Origin: JAYKGU01 sp035285585
Lineage (GTDB): Bacteria; Cyanobacteriota; Cyanobacteriia; CAKZMO01
Length of the DNA stretch: 53,743 nt
Direction of reading: 5' to 3'
NCBI GenBank assembly: GCA_035285585.1
Contig: JAYKGU010000105.1
Coordinates: 1-53,743 of the forward strand
Made by a program: the position numbers and the translations under genes. Position 1 is the first letter of the stretch; every line of letters begins with the position of its first letter. Shown piece by piece: positions 1-8,121 of the stretch. The notes below the pieces were generated by a model, which was not told where the DNA came from, made no database searches, and saw only the letters and a program-made list of their open reading frames with translations.

Positions 1-2
1 AG

Positions 3-890
3 TACACCATTCACCCCACGCTGATCAAGCCCACCTATCGCCTCACCTATGAGGATGTGGACGAGATTCTCCAACTGGGCGTGCAGGCTGAGCCAGAGCT
101 GGAGGCGATCGCCCACTGGTCAAAGGTGCGTCAGGAGTGGCGGCAGTCCCAGGGGGCGATCAGTATTCACATGCCCGAAGCCTCGATCAAGGTGCAGGAC
201 GACGAAATCACCATTAACGTCCTGGAAGACTCGATTTCTCGCCAGATGGTGGCAGAAATGATGATTCTCACTGGAGAGGTCGCTGGGCGCTATGGCGAAC
301 AGCACGGGCTGGCCCTCCCCTTTCGGGGTCAGACCCAACCCGAACTCCCCCCCGACGATGAGCTGCTGCTGCTACCCGCTGGCCCGGTGCGCTATTCGGC
401 TATCCGCCGCTGTATGCCCCGCAGCGAGATGAACATTACGCCTTTGCGTCATGCAGGGCTGGGGCTGGATACATACACCCAGGCCACTTCCCCCATTCGC
501 CGCTACACCGACCTGCTCACCCATTTTCAGCTCAAGGCTCACCTGCGGGGTGATCCCCTGCCGTTTTCGCCGGAAACGCTGCAAGAGCTGATCCAGGCAG
601 TAACCACCACCGCCTATGAGGCCACCCTGGTAGAACGGCAAACCAATCGCTACTGGGGGCTGGAGTACCTCCGTCGTCACGAGGGTGAGGTGTGGCAGGC
701 GCTGATGCTGCGCTGGCTACGGGAGCATGAAAACCTGGGGCTAGTGCTGCTGGAAGAGTTGGGGCTGGAGCTGGCCGTGCGACTACAGCGCCCCGTGGAG
801 TTGGGCGATCGCCTGGGGCTACGAGTGGCCTATGCCGATCCCCGCCAGGACGTCATCCAGTTCACCGAGCTATCGGAACCTGCGGCTTAG
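3..890 (+). CDS. RNB-domain exoribonuclease (RNase II/R family), 5'-truncated by the window edge
   Basis: Only the C-terminal 295 codons are present; the frame is open to the first base of the window, so the start lies outside. The family degrades RNA 3'-5' in the cytoplasm. The late RNB signature is clear at about residue 155-175 of this fragment: LDTYTQATSPIRRYTDL, followed by an arginine-rich helix region. The last ~70 residues (LEELGLELAVRL..., VELGDRLGLRVAYADPR) look like a short S1-like beta-barrel. A GTG near base 57 could pass as a start, but the upstream codons read as coherent protein (TLIKPTYRLTYEDV), which argues for a longer gene. The next gene is 173 bp downstream on the same strand. 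Confidence 0.85.
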   Translation, partial: YTIHPTLIKPTYRLTYEDVDEILQLGVQAEPELEAIAHWSKVRQEWRQSQGAISIHMPEASIKVQDDEITINVLEDSISRQMVAEMMILTGEVAGRYGEQHGLALPFRGQTQPELPPDDELLLLPAGPVRYSAIRRCMPRSEMNITPLRHAGLGLDTYTQATSPIRRYTDLLTHFQLKAHLRGDPLPFSPETLQELIQAVTTTAYEATLVERQTNRYWGLEYLRRHEGEVWQALMLRWLREHENLGLVLLEELGLELAVRLQRPVELGDRLGLRVAYADPRQDVIQFTELSEPAA

Positions 891-1063
891 GATCTTGAAT
901 TGAATAACCTGTCATTATCCAACCGAAAGGGGTATGGAATTCCATGCCCCCACCCAGGAATTTCACCTGATTAGCTTCACGACCTGAAAAAGATTCCCAA
1001 AAACCAAAAGATTGGCCGAATTCATGGCAAGCTGATAACGTCCTGTGCCCAAGGAGATCCTCC

Positions 1064-1885
1064 GTGCTGCTGATCTTTACTGACCTGGACGGCACCCTGC
1101 TGAACCAGGACGACTACCGCTACGATCCAGTTCTGCCTGTCTTGAAGCAGATGCAACAGCGCGGCGTGCCGGTGGTACCGGTCACCAGTAAAACTCGGCG
1201 GGAGGTGGCCAGCCTGCGGGAAGCTCTCCAGCTCAAGGATCCGTTTATCACTGAAAACGGCAGCGGCGTGTTTGTGGACCCGGATGACCATCGCTTCGCC
1301 CTGGACGATGCCGAAACCTGGGAGGGGTACCGCCTGCTGCGGTTGGGCTGCACTTATGCCGAGGCCCGCCAAGGATTACAAACCGTCGCGGACAAGCTGG
1401 GAGAACCCCTGCGGGGGTTTGGCGACTTGAGCGTTGCCGAGGTGCAGGAGCGCACGGGCCTGTCTGCAGAAGAGGCGGCCCTGGCTAAGCTGCGGGACTT
1501 TACCGAGCCGTTCGTGACGCCAGCCCATGTCCCAGCAGAGCAGATCCAGGCGGCGACGGCGGCGGCGGGGTTTCGGGTGACGGTGGGCGATCGCTTCTCC
1601 CATCTCATCAGCCCCCAGGCAGGTAAGGGGCGGGCGGCACTACGGCTGCTCCATGCTTATCAAACGAGTTTTCCTGAAGCAACCATTACCACCATCGGGC
1701 TGGGGAACAGTCCCAACGACCTCGACATGCTGGAGGTGGTCGATCAGCCCATCGTGGTGCCCGGAAAGCGCGGCCCCCATCCCCAACTGGCTGAGCGGGG
1801 CTGGCCCATCGCCCCGGCTCCTGGCTCCCAGGGTTGGGCGGAGGCGGTGCAGGACCTGGGCGATCGCCTGCTGGCAAACCGTTAA
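1064..1885 (+). CDS. HAD-IIB phosphatase, mannosyl-3-phosphoglycerate phosphatase-like
   Basis: 273 aa, cytoplasmic. HAD motif I is FTDLDGTLL at residues 5-13 (nucleophile Asp and acid/base Asp), and the C-terminal motif GLGNSPNDLDML carries the Mg-binding acidic residues. Size and the internal cap match the family that dephosphorylates mannosyl- or glucosyl-3-phosphoglycerate to make a compatible solute; the true sugar cannot be read from sequence. The start is GTG, chosen because AAGGAGAT lies just upstream (about 1048-1055) and translation begins directly with the conserved beta strand. It converges on the Sua5/YrdC gene; the two stop codons overlap in the palindrome TTAA (1882-1885). Confidence 0.8.
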   Translation: MLLIFTDLDGTLLNQDDYRYDPVLPVLKQMQQRGVPVVPVTSKTRREVASLREALQLKDPFITENGSGVFVDPDDHRFALDDAETWEGYRLLRLGCTYAEARQGLQTVADKLGEPLRGFGDLSVAEVQERTGLSAEEAALAKLRDFTEPFVTPAHVPAEQIQAATAAAGFRVTVGDRFSHLISPQAGKGRAALRLLHAYQTSFPEATITTIGLGNSPNDLDMLEVVDQPIVVPGKRGPHPQLAERGWPIAPAPGSQGWAEAVQDLGDRLLANR

Positions 1886-2523
1886 GATTCCAGGGCGATC
1901 GCCCCCTGTCGCAATACTTCCCAGCCCTGACCGGTCCACTTGACCACCGTGGAGGGCTTCCCGGAGGCAGATTCGACGGTGGAGTCTGGGGTGCCCCTGG
2001 CAAAATCTGGGAGCGATCGCGCCAAGTCCGCCAGATCCTGGGGTGAGAGGGTCAGCACTTCAGGGAACTCGGCGTTAATGGCGGCAATGGTTTGGAGGGG
2101 GGGCTGGCCCGAACGATTGACGCTGGTGGTGGCCAGCGGCTGGGTGCGCTCTAAAATGTGGCGGGCGATGGCGCAGTCGGGAACCCGGATGCCGATGGTG
2201 GTGGGGTCGGTGGGGTTCATGGCCAGGGGGAGGCGATCGCTGGCGGGTAGTACCAGGGTGAGGGCACCGGGCCAGTAGCGGTCAACGACCTCGCGCCAGA
2301 CCCGTACCTCATCTTTGCTGCCAGCGGTGTAGGGCCAGAGGTCTTCGGCACAGGCTCCCATGAGAATGAGCGGCTTGGTGGCGCTGCGCTGCTTGGCAGT
2401 GAAAATTAGCTCTGCCCGATCGGGGCGAACCGCCAGCGCCGGAACGGTATCAGTGGGAAAGCTGATGAGGCGATCGCCAGCCTGACCCGCCGTGATCAGA
2501 TCAGCCAGGGAAACTTGGGGCAT
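1882..2523 (-). CDS. tsaC: Sua5/YciO/YrdC family protein, probable L-threonylcarbamoyladenylate synthase
   Basis: 213 aa. YrdC-fold proteins make threonylcarbamoyl-AMP from Thr, bicarbonate and ATP, the first step of tRNA t6A37 modification. Visible signatures are ISFPTDTVPALAV near the N terminus, the nucleotide-binding FTAKQRSATKPLIL (KxR...KP), the mid-domain ALTLVLPASDRLPLA, GIRVPDCAIARHIL, and TTSVNRSGQPP. Length fits the short TsaC form without the Sua5 C-terminal domain. The extreme C terminus (GTPDSTVESASG, VVKWTGQGWEVLRQGAI) matches the usual STVV...LRxGAI ending. Convergent and stop-overlapping with the phosphatase gene. Confidence 0.8.
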   Translation of the reverse strand: MPQVSLADLITAGQAGDRLISFPTDTVPALAVRPDRAELIFTAKQRSATKPLILMGACAEDLWPYTAGSKDEVRVWREVVDRYWPGALTLVLPASDRLPLAMNPTDPTTIGIRVPDCAIARHILERTQPLATTSVNRSGQPPLQTIAAINAEFPEVLTLSPQDLADLARSLPDFARGTPDSTVESASGKPSTVVKWTGQGWEVLRQGAIALES

Positions 2524-2573
2524 GATTCATCGAAGCATTGACAACCTTAGAGCACTTGGGGATTGGAGACTGT

Positions 2574-2957
2574 CTAAGGATTGTAGCCCTCAATGAACAA
2601 CAGTTGACCCCGCACAATCAAAGCGTACCACTGGCGCGACAGCATCCAGAGCAGTTGGCGCATTTGCCGGAGGGCAATGCTTAACGAGTGCCAGCCTTTG
2701 GGGTGACTCAGCCGCAGGGAGAGGAAGCTCAGGGGAGCGACAGTTTGGGCCGCCACGACCTTGGGCGCTTCCAGGCGCTGCTGCTCAGCAACATTAACTA
2801 CCAGCGGCGTGGACCAGGCCGCCACTCGAACGAAATGGGAAAGGGTGGAGGCTTCAGGTAAATCCTCAACCCAGTAGGCGTCAGCCGGTGTGAAGACGGA
2901 GCTGGACGCTCCCAGTAAAATAGAGATCAATAATACAAAAATGCACCTCAACAACAT
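2574..2957 (-). CDS. Small secreted hypothetical protein
   Basis: 127 aa of unknown function. The N terminus (MLLRCIFVLLISILLGASSS) is a good signal peptide, with a plausible cleavage after the ADA near residue 27. The mature part is about 100 aa with an aliphatic-rich stretch and a tryptophan-containing C terminus (LLWMLSRQWYALIVRGQLLF), which could associate with a membrane. No known domain was recognised. It lies about 50 bp upstream of tsaC on the same strand, so cotranscription is possible. Coding quality is fair and no competing frame is convincing. Confidence 0.5.
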   Translation of the reverse strand: MLLRCIFVLLISILLGASSSVFTPADAYWVEDLPEASTLSHFVRVAAWSTPLVVNVAEQQRLEAPKVVAAQTVAPLSFLSLRLSHPKGWHSLSIALRQMRQLLWMLSRQWYALIVRGQLLFIEGYNP

Positions 2958-3688
2958 CTACAACCCTCTCGACAGTTTCTAGCAATTCATCCAGTTTGTT
3001 TAATCGGTTCGTCAGAAATAGCGTCCGTAGCATAAAAAAAGGCATGGCAAATCGCAGCCAGAACTCTCCAGCAGAGTTTATTGGCAATAGCGCTGCCAAT
3101 CGCAGCCTGACCCAAGCTGCTCTAAAGACCACCGCGACCAAAATCACAGTGCCTCAGCAGTATGCCGATCATCAATCACCGCACCTTCCCAACGGCAAGG
3201 AAGCCGACCCTAGCCAGGCAGGTAGCGACCATTTACCTGGCGATCGCCTATCTGGCGATTCCCAAGACAGCAACTCTTACGTGAAGGGAAGTAAACCCAT
3301 TCACAAGCTCAACAGACAAGACCGTGATGTGAAGCCTTCCCACTTGAGAGACAGACCGCGGCCCTGGTTGGCAGCATTTGAGAATGACCGGTTTCGTTAA
3401 AGCTTTTGTTAGCCTGCGTACCGAGGATAAACCTGCGGCAACACCATGACAACACCAATCAATGGTAGTTGTGAATGGAGGCTTAATCACAAAACCCTTT
3501 CTCTGACACCTTCATAGTATTAGATTATTTTATTTGCATCAAGGGGGTGAGCCGTAAATTTTAGCGTTTGATGACGCGCCTGGATGCCTGTAGTCAGGAC
3601 TTGCGACCATGTAGCCAAAGTCAATGCTGGCTTTTGAGACCGAAAAGATTTGCTTATTGACCGACCACCTTTTTAAGTATAAGTACTT
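2958..3688. other. Long intergenic region, no gene assigned
   Basis: About 730 bases between the secreted protein and the hydrolase. Open frames exist on both strands (a 134-codon frame at 2996-3400 plus strand, 80-90 codons on the minus strand), but they overlap each other, show no recognisable domains and have low-complexity composition. I see no tRNA or strong terminator. Near the right end there is a 12-bp perfect palindrome, ATAAGTACTTAT, at 3679-3690 that touches the first possible start codon of the next gene. Confidence 0.5.
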
Positions 3689-4633
3689 ATGATAATGTTT
3701 CAATCTGTAACTGAACCCCGTGAACTCCGACAAACCGAGCGGCGGCGCACCTGGATCTGGCGGGGCTGGCGAATTCACTACACTTACCTGCGAGCCGCCC
3801 ATCCATCCTCCAACCGACCTCCCCTGCTGTTGATTCATGGGTTTGGGGCGTCCCTCGACCAGTGGCACGGCAATCTCCAGGCCCTGGCCCAGCATCAGGA
3901 TGTCTATGCCCTGGATTTGCTGGGCTTTGGTACCTCCGAAAAAGCGGCGATCGCCTATCGGGTGGCCCTGTGGGCCGATCAAATTTACGCCTTCTGGCAA
4001 ACGCTAATTGGGCGTCCCATGATTCTGGTGGGCCACTCCCTGGGAGCACTGGCCAGCGCCACCGCTGCCGCCGCCTATCCAGAAACGGTGCGGGGCGTGG
4101 TGCTGATGACGCTACCTGCTACCCGCCAGGAAATCGTTACCGCTCCCTGGATGCAGGCCATGACGGGCACCATTGAGCGACTGGTGGCCTCTCCCCTGGC
4201 GATTCGGCTGATTTTTCAGGTCGTCCGGCGACCCGCCTTTTTGCGGGCAGGGTTGCGGCTGGCCTACGCCAATCGCGATCGCGTCACCAATGAGCTGGTA
4301 CAAAGCTTTGCCCGCCCTACCTGCGATCGCGGTGCCGCCCAAACCCTCTGCCGTCTTACCCAGGCTGCTACTCAAACCGACTACAGCCTGAGCCGTCGCG
4401 CCCTGCTGGATGCGATTCGCTGCCCCATTTTGCTGCTCTGGGGGCAACAGGATCGGGTGGTGCCCATCACCCAGGGGAGGGAACTCATCCAACATTATCC
4501 CCATCTCAGCCTCACCGAGATTCCTCAGGCTGGACATTGCCTGTACGATGAGTGTGCCGAGCGGGTCAATCAGGAAATTCTCGATTGGGCTGCTGCCCTG
4601 GAAAGAAGAGAGTTTACCGATTATCCCAAATAA
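3689..4633 (+). CDS. Alpha/beta-fold hydrolase
   Basis: 314 aa, no signal peptide, so probably cytoplasmic or membrane-peripheral. Classical alpha/beta hydrolase features: oxyanion loop HGFG at 50-53, nucleophile elbow GHSLG at 115-119 (Ser117), acid Asp255 in WGQQDRVVP, and His283 in AGHCLYDE. The DLLGFGTSEK stretch after beta-4 is typical of the family. Substrate is unknown; related cyanobacterial proteins are annotated broadly as esterases or hydrolases. Two starts are possible, ATG at 3689 or 3695; neither has a strong ribosome site. The last 13 bases overlap the convergent kinase gene. Confidence 0.88.
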   Translation: MIMFQSVTEPRELRQTERRRTWIWRGWRIHYTYLRAAHPSSNRPPLLLIHGFGASLDQWHGNLQALAQHQDVYALDLLGFGTSEKAAIAYRVALWADQIYAFWQTLIGRPMILVGHSLGALASATAAAAYPETVRGVVLMTLPATRQEIVTAPWMQAMTGTIERLVASPLAIRLIFQVVRRPAFLRAGLRLAYANRDRVTNELVQSFARPTCDRGAAQTLCRLTQAATQTDYSLSRRALLDAIRCPILLLWGQQDRVVPITQGRELIQHYPHLSLTEIPQAGHCLYDECAERVNQEILDWAAALERREFTDYPK

Positions 4634-5733
4634 TACTGGGAGCGGGTCAGGGTGCTGGAACTGCTGGCGGATGACTGCCGCTGCTGCCGGTCGTTCAGGC
4701 GCGATCGCCAGTTGCGAATGGAGGCGGCGGTGCGGGAAAAGGGTGAGACGTAACCATCGCTGGTAGAACTCATCATTTCCGCAGCAGCGGGGGTAGGCGG
4801 TTGAGTGCTGAGGCAGCTGTTGAGTTCCGACAGGTGGGGTTCGAGGTCGAGGGCACGCTGGAGTTGTTCGACGGTCTGGTAGCGATCGCACGGCGCAACC
4901 TTTAGCAACTTGCCCAGAATATTGGCGAAATAGTCGCTTACCTGCACGGCCTCTTGCCAGCAAATTTCTCCGGTGGCCACGTCGTAATCAAACTCCAGGG
5001 GTGGCTTGCCTGTCATCAGGTAGAGGCAGGTAACGCCAATAGAATATAGATCGCTGGCAAAGGTAGGACGCAGGGCCAACTGTTCAGGCGGGGCAAAGCC
5101 AACGGTACCCACAAACTGAGTGGTCATGGCAGAGCGGCTCATCTCGTCCACCTGGGCAATTTGCTCTTTGACCGCTCCAAAATCGATTAGAACAAGCCGC
5201 CCGTCTCGTTGACAGCGAATAATGTTGGGTGGCTTAATGTCGCGGTGGATGACCTGGTGCTGGTGGACATAGGACAGCACGGGCAAGATTTCTTTCAAAA
5301 ACTGACGGACTGCTGCCTCAGAGAAGGGGCCTTTTAGCTTGAACTCTCTGGAGAGGTTGTTGCCCTTGATGTATTCCTGAACGAGGTAAAACTCGCCGCC
5401 CATTTCGAAGTAGTCGAGCAGACGAGGGATTTGGGAGTGGCTGCCAAGCTGGCTGAGCACCTTAGCTTCCCGCTCAAACCGCTCAGTTGCCTTGCGGAGG
5501 ACGGCTGGATTTTGCACCTTGGGGCAGAGTTGTTTAATGACGCAGAGGGGCTGACTGGGCAAGGTAACGTTGCGGGTCAAATAGGTGACGCCAAACCCAC
5601 CCCGTCCTAAGGGCCGAATAACCTGGTAGCGATCACGAAACAAAGTTCGCTGACGACACGCTTGCCCGATCTGGGTGATGGGCTGACGAAGCGGATGTTG
5701 CTGCATAGGAAGAAGTGTCGCCGAAGTGTCCAT
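4621..5733 (-). CDS. Serine/threonine protein kinase (Hanks type)
   Basis: 370 aa from the chosen ATG at 5733; a frame-open extension to 5790 looks non-conserved and hydrophobic by chance. Kinase subdomains in order: glycine loop LGRGGFGVTYL, ATP lysine in CVIKQL, catalytic loop HRDIKPPNII, DFG as LIDFGAV, and APEQ as FAPPEQLAL. The domain ends near residue 300; the rest is a Ser/Gln-rich tail without a transmembrane helix, so this looks like a soluble cytoplasmic kinase. It overlaps the convergent hydrolase by 13 bp. The upstream region contains a TTTACA repeat array (6073-6098) that might control it. Confidence 0.9.
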   Translation of the reverse strand: MDTSATLLPMQQHPLRQPITQIGQACRQRTLFRDRYQVIRPLGRGGFGVTYLTRNVTLPSQPLCVIKQLCPKVQNPAVLRKATERFEREAKVLSQLGSHSQIPRLLDYFEMGGEFYLVQEYIKGNNLSREFKLKGPFSEAAVRQFLKEILPVLSYVHQHQVIHRDIKPPNIIRCQRDGRLVLIDFGAVKEQIAQVDEMSRSAMTTQFVGTVGFAPPEQLALRPTFASDLYSIGVTCLYLMTGKPPLEFDYDVATGEICWQEAVQVSDYFANILGKLLKVAPCDRYQTVEQLQRALDLEPHLSELNSCLSTQPPTPAAAEMMSSTSDGYVSPFSRTAASIRNWRSRLNDRQQRQSSASSSSTLTRSQYYLG

Positions 5734-6147
5734 CGAGATACCAAGGATAAGGATCAACCGAACTACCGCTTGCGCCAATGCGCCGACCACCCACCACGTT
5801 TCATCCTTACTTTATAGTATCGCCATGTTTTCCGAGATGCGAGGCAAATTTACGGAGATTGTGACACCTGATGATACGGTGGGACAATCCGTAGCGGCGG
5901 CGTATTAGGTATTGGATGATACAAGGATTTTTTCGGGCTGCCGGAGGGCTGCAAACAGCGGTTAATCAGTAGCTTCAATTTCTTCTATCTTAGCAAGCCT
6001 TTCCGTATTTCTCTGCAAGAAGCAATGCGTCCCATCAAATCTTTAAACCTTGTGTGAGGTTCAGCTAGTGAATTTACAGTTATTTACAGAAGTTTACACC
6101 TAAGTAGAACTGCCTTGAAAAACGAAGGATAGAAAACCGGCGGTTAC
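5734..6147. other. Intergenic region upstream of the kinase
   Basis: About 410 bases between the kinase start and the maf stop. It holds the TTTACA triple repeat (6073-6098) and most of a short family-1 repeat (6101-6150), described separately. Open frames here are short and unconvincing. The kinase promoter should lie in this stretch, reading leftward. Confidence 0.6.
6073..6098 (+). promoter_or_regulatory. Three TTTACA direct repeats at 10-bp spacing (HLR1/RpaB-box-like)
   Basis: TTTACA begins at 6073, 6083 and 6093, so three copies lie on the same helix face. The cyanobacterial HLR1 motif bound by the response regulator RpaB is a direct repeat of (G/T)TTACA(T/A)(T/A) separated by 2 nt, i.e. 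the same 10-bp period. The two bases after each core (GT, GA, CC) do not fit the A/T preference, so this is an imperfect match. It lies 340 bp upstream of the kinase start and just downstream of maf. Confidence 0.45.
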
Positions 6148-6150
6148 TTA
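6101..6150 (+). repeat. Family-1 MITE-like repeat, short internally deleted copy
   Basis: Starts TAAGTAGAACTGCCTTGAAA, continues through AACGAAGGATAGAAAACCGG, and ends GGTTACTTA; the termini are TAAGTA/TACTTA inverted. Compared with the 105-bp copy at 34939 it lacks the central hairpin arm and most of the right half. The final TTA (6148-6150) is the complement of the maf stop codon, so the repeat end and the gene end coincide. Confidence 0.75.
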
Positions 6151-6798
6151 GGGAGACCAGAAATCAACGATGGCAACGCCAACCTCAGCCAGCATCTGGC
6201 GCAGGAGGGGGAGGCTGAGGCCAATGACGTTGCTATGGCAGCCGACAATTTTCTCGATGAACACACTACCCCGACCTTCCAGGGCAAAGCAGCCTGCACA
6301 GTTCAAAGGCTCGCCGGTGGCGACGTAGGCCTCAATCTGGCGATCGCTCACAGCCGCGAAGTAAACCTCCGTCACCTGGCAGCGGATCAGGGTTTGCTGG
6401 GACTGGGGAGCAACCAGTACATGCCCCGTGCAGAGATGCCCTACCTGACCACGCATCTGCCGCCAGCGGGCGATCGCCTCGGCAGCGTTGGCCGGTTTAC
6501 CGTGGATGTCGCCCCCAATCGCCAAAACTGAATCACAGCCCAAAATCACCATTCGATCGAAGCGACTGACATCGTGGTGCCCAGCTTTGAGCAGGTGGCG
6601 GGGCAAGTCTTCCAGGATGGCGTTTACCTTCCCCAGGGCGAGTTGCTGCACCAGTTCCACCGGGTCGTTGAGCTGAATGGTGGATTCATCAAACTGGCTG
6701 GGACAGACGATGGGATCAATCCCCGCACCGATGAGGAGCCGTCGCCGCGCTGGAGATGCAGAAGCCAGGACAAATTTTGGAGCGGTCTTGCCAGTCAA
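6148..6798 (-). CDS. maf: Maf-like nucleoside triphosphate pyrophosphatase
   Basis: 216 aa. Maf proteins hydrolyse non-canonical or canonical NTPs to NMP and PPi and act as house-cleaning enzymes in the cytoplasm. The N-terminal signature is FVLASASPARRRLL; other family features are the KVNAI helix, VILGCDSVLAIGGDIHGKP (catalytic Asp region), and GCFALEGRGSVFIEKIVGCHSNVIGLSL near the C terminus (split here only for reading). The gene is bracketed by two family-1 repeats (6101-6150 and 6812-6899), and its TAA stop is the outermost TAA of the left repeat. Start ATG at 6798 gives the usual MTGK...KFVLASASP beginning. Confidence 0.9.
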   Translation of the reverse strand: MTGKTAPKFVLASASPARRRLLIGAGIDPIVCPSQFDESTIQLNDPVELVQQLALGKVNAILEDLPRHLLKAGHHDVSRFDRMVILGCDSVLAIGGDIHGKPANAAEAIARWRQMRGQVGHLCTGHVLVAPQSQQTLIRCQVTEVYFAAVSDRQIEAYVATGEPLNCAGCFALEGRGSVFIEKIVGCHSNVIGLSLPLLRQMLAEVGVAIVDFWSP

Positions 6799-6811
6799 GC
6801 CTGAAACCTCC

Positions 6812-6899
6812 TAAGTAGGTCAGCACAATTAATTTCATGTTAGAAAACCGGGCGCTCCCCCGGTTTTCTAACCTTCGTTTTTCAATGCAGTTCTACTTA
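6812..6899 (-). repeat. Family-1 MITE-like repeat (88 bp)
   Basis: Reads TAAGTAGGTCAGCACAATTA at the left and TTCAATGCAGTTCTACTTA at the right, with inverted inner arms TTAGAAAACCGG and CCGGTTTTCTAA around a short GC core. It lies between maf and cyanoP. Transcribed from the minus strand, the hairpin could terminate or stabilise the cyanoP transcript, which ends 8 bp away. Confidence 0.85.
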
Positions 6900-6906
6900 T
6901 CAAGAC

Positions 6907-7443
6907 CTAATAAACTGAGAACGACTGCACCGCCTGCCGCAAAATTTCTTTCATTTTGCTCCACCGCTGTTCGGTGGTGGAGGCGTTGAAGGTAAACAGT
7001 TTGCCCCGCCGGACGACGACACTGGCCAGGTTATGGCGGACTTGCCCTGGCAGTTGCACGGCGTACTCCAAAAGGTAGTAGGGGCCAATGTCTGACTCTT
7101 TGGCTTCGGCATTGACCAGCTCAGCGTTGCGATCGCCCGCCGCACTCAAACCCCGATGGGCCAGACGCTGACCCACATCGGTGGGAGTTCCTAAGTCGGC
7201 CAGGGTTTTGCCGTCTGGCACTTCACTGATGATTACGCTAATGTTTTCGCTGGGATCAACAATGTCGTGGATGACCACGTCCGGGCCATTGGGGACGGTG
7301 ATTTCAACCCAGCCATTCGGATAGACAAACTCGTAACCGTCGGTTGGATCGATGTAGCTCCGCAGTCCGATTGTTCCTGATACGCAGCTCTGCAAGCAAA
7401 GCCCCATGAGAATTACCGCGATCGCCACTATCCGCTTCACCAT
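6907..7443 (-). CDS. psbP: CyanoP, PsbP-family photosystem II lipoprotein
   Basis: 178 aa from ATG at 7443 (MVKRIVAIAVILMGLCLQSC). GGGAGGAT lies upstream of this ATG, and an in-frame extension to 7506 is not signal-like. The lipobox LQSC predicts lipidation at Cys and anchoring on the lumenal face of the thylakoid. The mature PsbP fold is visible as YIDPTDGYEFVYPNGW, VVIHDIVDPSENISVIIS, YLLEYAVQLPG and LFTFNASTTEQRW. CyanoP associates with PSII assembly intermediates rather than replacing plant PsbP. A family-1 repeat lies immediately downstream. Confidence 0.88.
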   Translation of the reverse strand: MVKRIVAIAVILMGLCLQSCVSGTIGLRSYIDPTDGYEFVYPNGWVEITVPNGPDVVIHDIVDPSENISVIISEVPDGKTLADLGTPTDVGQRLAHRGLSAAGDRNAELVNAEAKESDIGPYYLLEYAVQLPGQVRHNLASVVVRRGKLFTFNASTTEQRWSKMKEILRQAVQSFSVY

Positions 7444-7546
7444 GGTCGAGCTATCCTCCCAATCTTGCATCACAAATCGCCTGCTGCCGCCTGAGTAAAC
7501 AGCCAAGCACCAGCCTCATTGTGCCATCAATTGACCACGGGCGGAT

Positions 7547-7825
7547 TCAGGACGCGCCCGCCCAGTCGGGGCAGGGACAGCCATCTCCCCAGCCGTAGGG
7601 ATGAAAGCCGCAGACGAGTAGAGTGCGGGTAGCTGCCGTGTGGCCATAGGCGATGCCATGGTAGTGAACGCACCCCTGACAGGCCTTGGGACGGGACTGG
7701 GCGACCTCGTTGAAACCAAGCTGCGATCGTAGGATGTGGCGTTTGCTTCGGAGGCGGTGCCAGTGGGCATGGTCTGTTTTCCGAAGCTGGTAGTTTGCCG
7801 TATAGAAATGGTCTGAGCTGCTCAT
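7547..7825 (-). CDS. Small Cys-rich (zinc-ribbon-like) conserved cyanobacterial protein
   Basis: 92 aa from the ATG at 7825. The C-terminal half has CQGCVHYHGIAYG, then LLVCGFHPYGWGDGCPCPDW, giving CxxC plus later Cys residues able to bind a metal. This Cys/His/aromatic pattern resembles small cyanobacterial hypotheticals I recall, but no function is known. The frame could be extended to 7885 with weak sequence. Overlapping frames on the same strand (7527-7991 and 7516-7770) lack this pattern and are rejected. It lies about 100 bp upstream of cyanoP in the same direction. Confidence 0.6.
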   Translation of the reverse strand: MSSSDHFYTANYQLRKTDHAHWHRLRSKRHILRSQLGFNEVAQSRPKACQGCVHYHGIAYGHTAATRTLLVCGFHPYGWGDGCPCPDWAGAS

Positions 7826-8121
7826 AAGCAAACGGTACGGTGAAGAAGCAAAGAAATAAGGATGAGCCGTAGGCATAAACCACACTATCTAGGCTACCCA
7901 TCCAGGTTTGATCGGAGGAGATAGCGGCAATAAATGTGAAGAAAGGGAGACAGGGCGGCCCGGACGACTGATGGGGAAAGTTGCTACCCAATCAGGCGAC
8001 ACAACCTATGAATTTAGCGGTAGTCTGAGAAGCGTCAGGGTAACAATCCGCATTGTCGTCAAACGGCCCTGTTCTAGCATTACCCTCACGGGGGAATTTA
8101 AGGGGAATTTCTTAAAGAATT

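Noticed and set aside
2996..3400. 134-codon plus-strand frame in the 2958-3688 gap
   Set aside because: No domain, Ser/Asn/Arg-rich, competing antisense frames, no ribosome site; kept as non-coding with low certainty.
4112..4963. 283-codon minus-strand frame across the hydrolase/kinase junction
   Set aside because: It runs across two well-supported genes in other frames and has no recognisable features.
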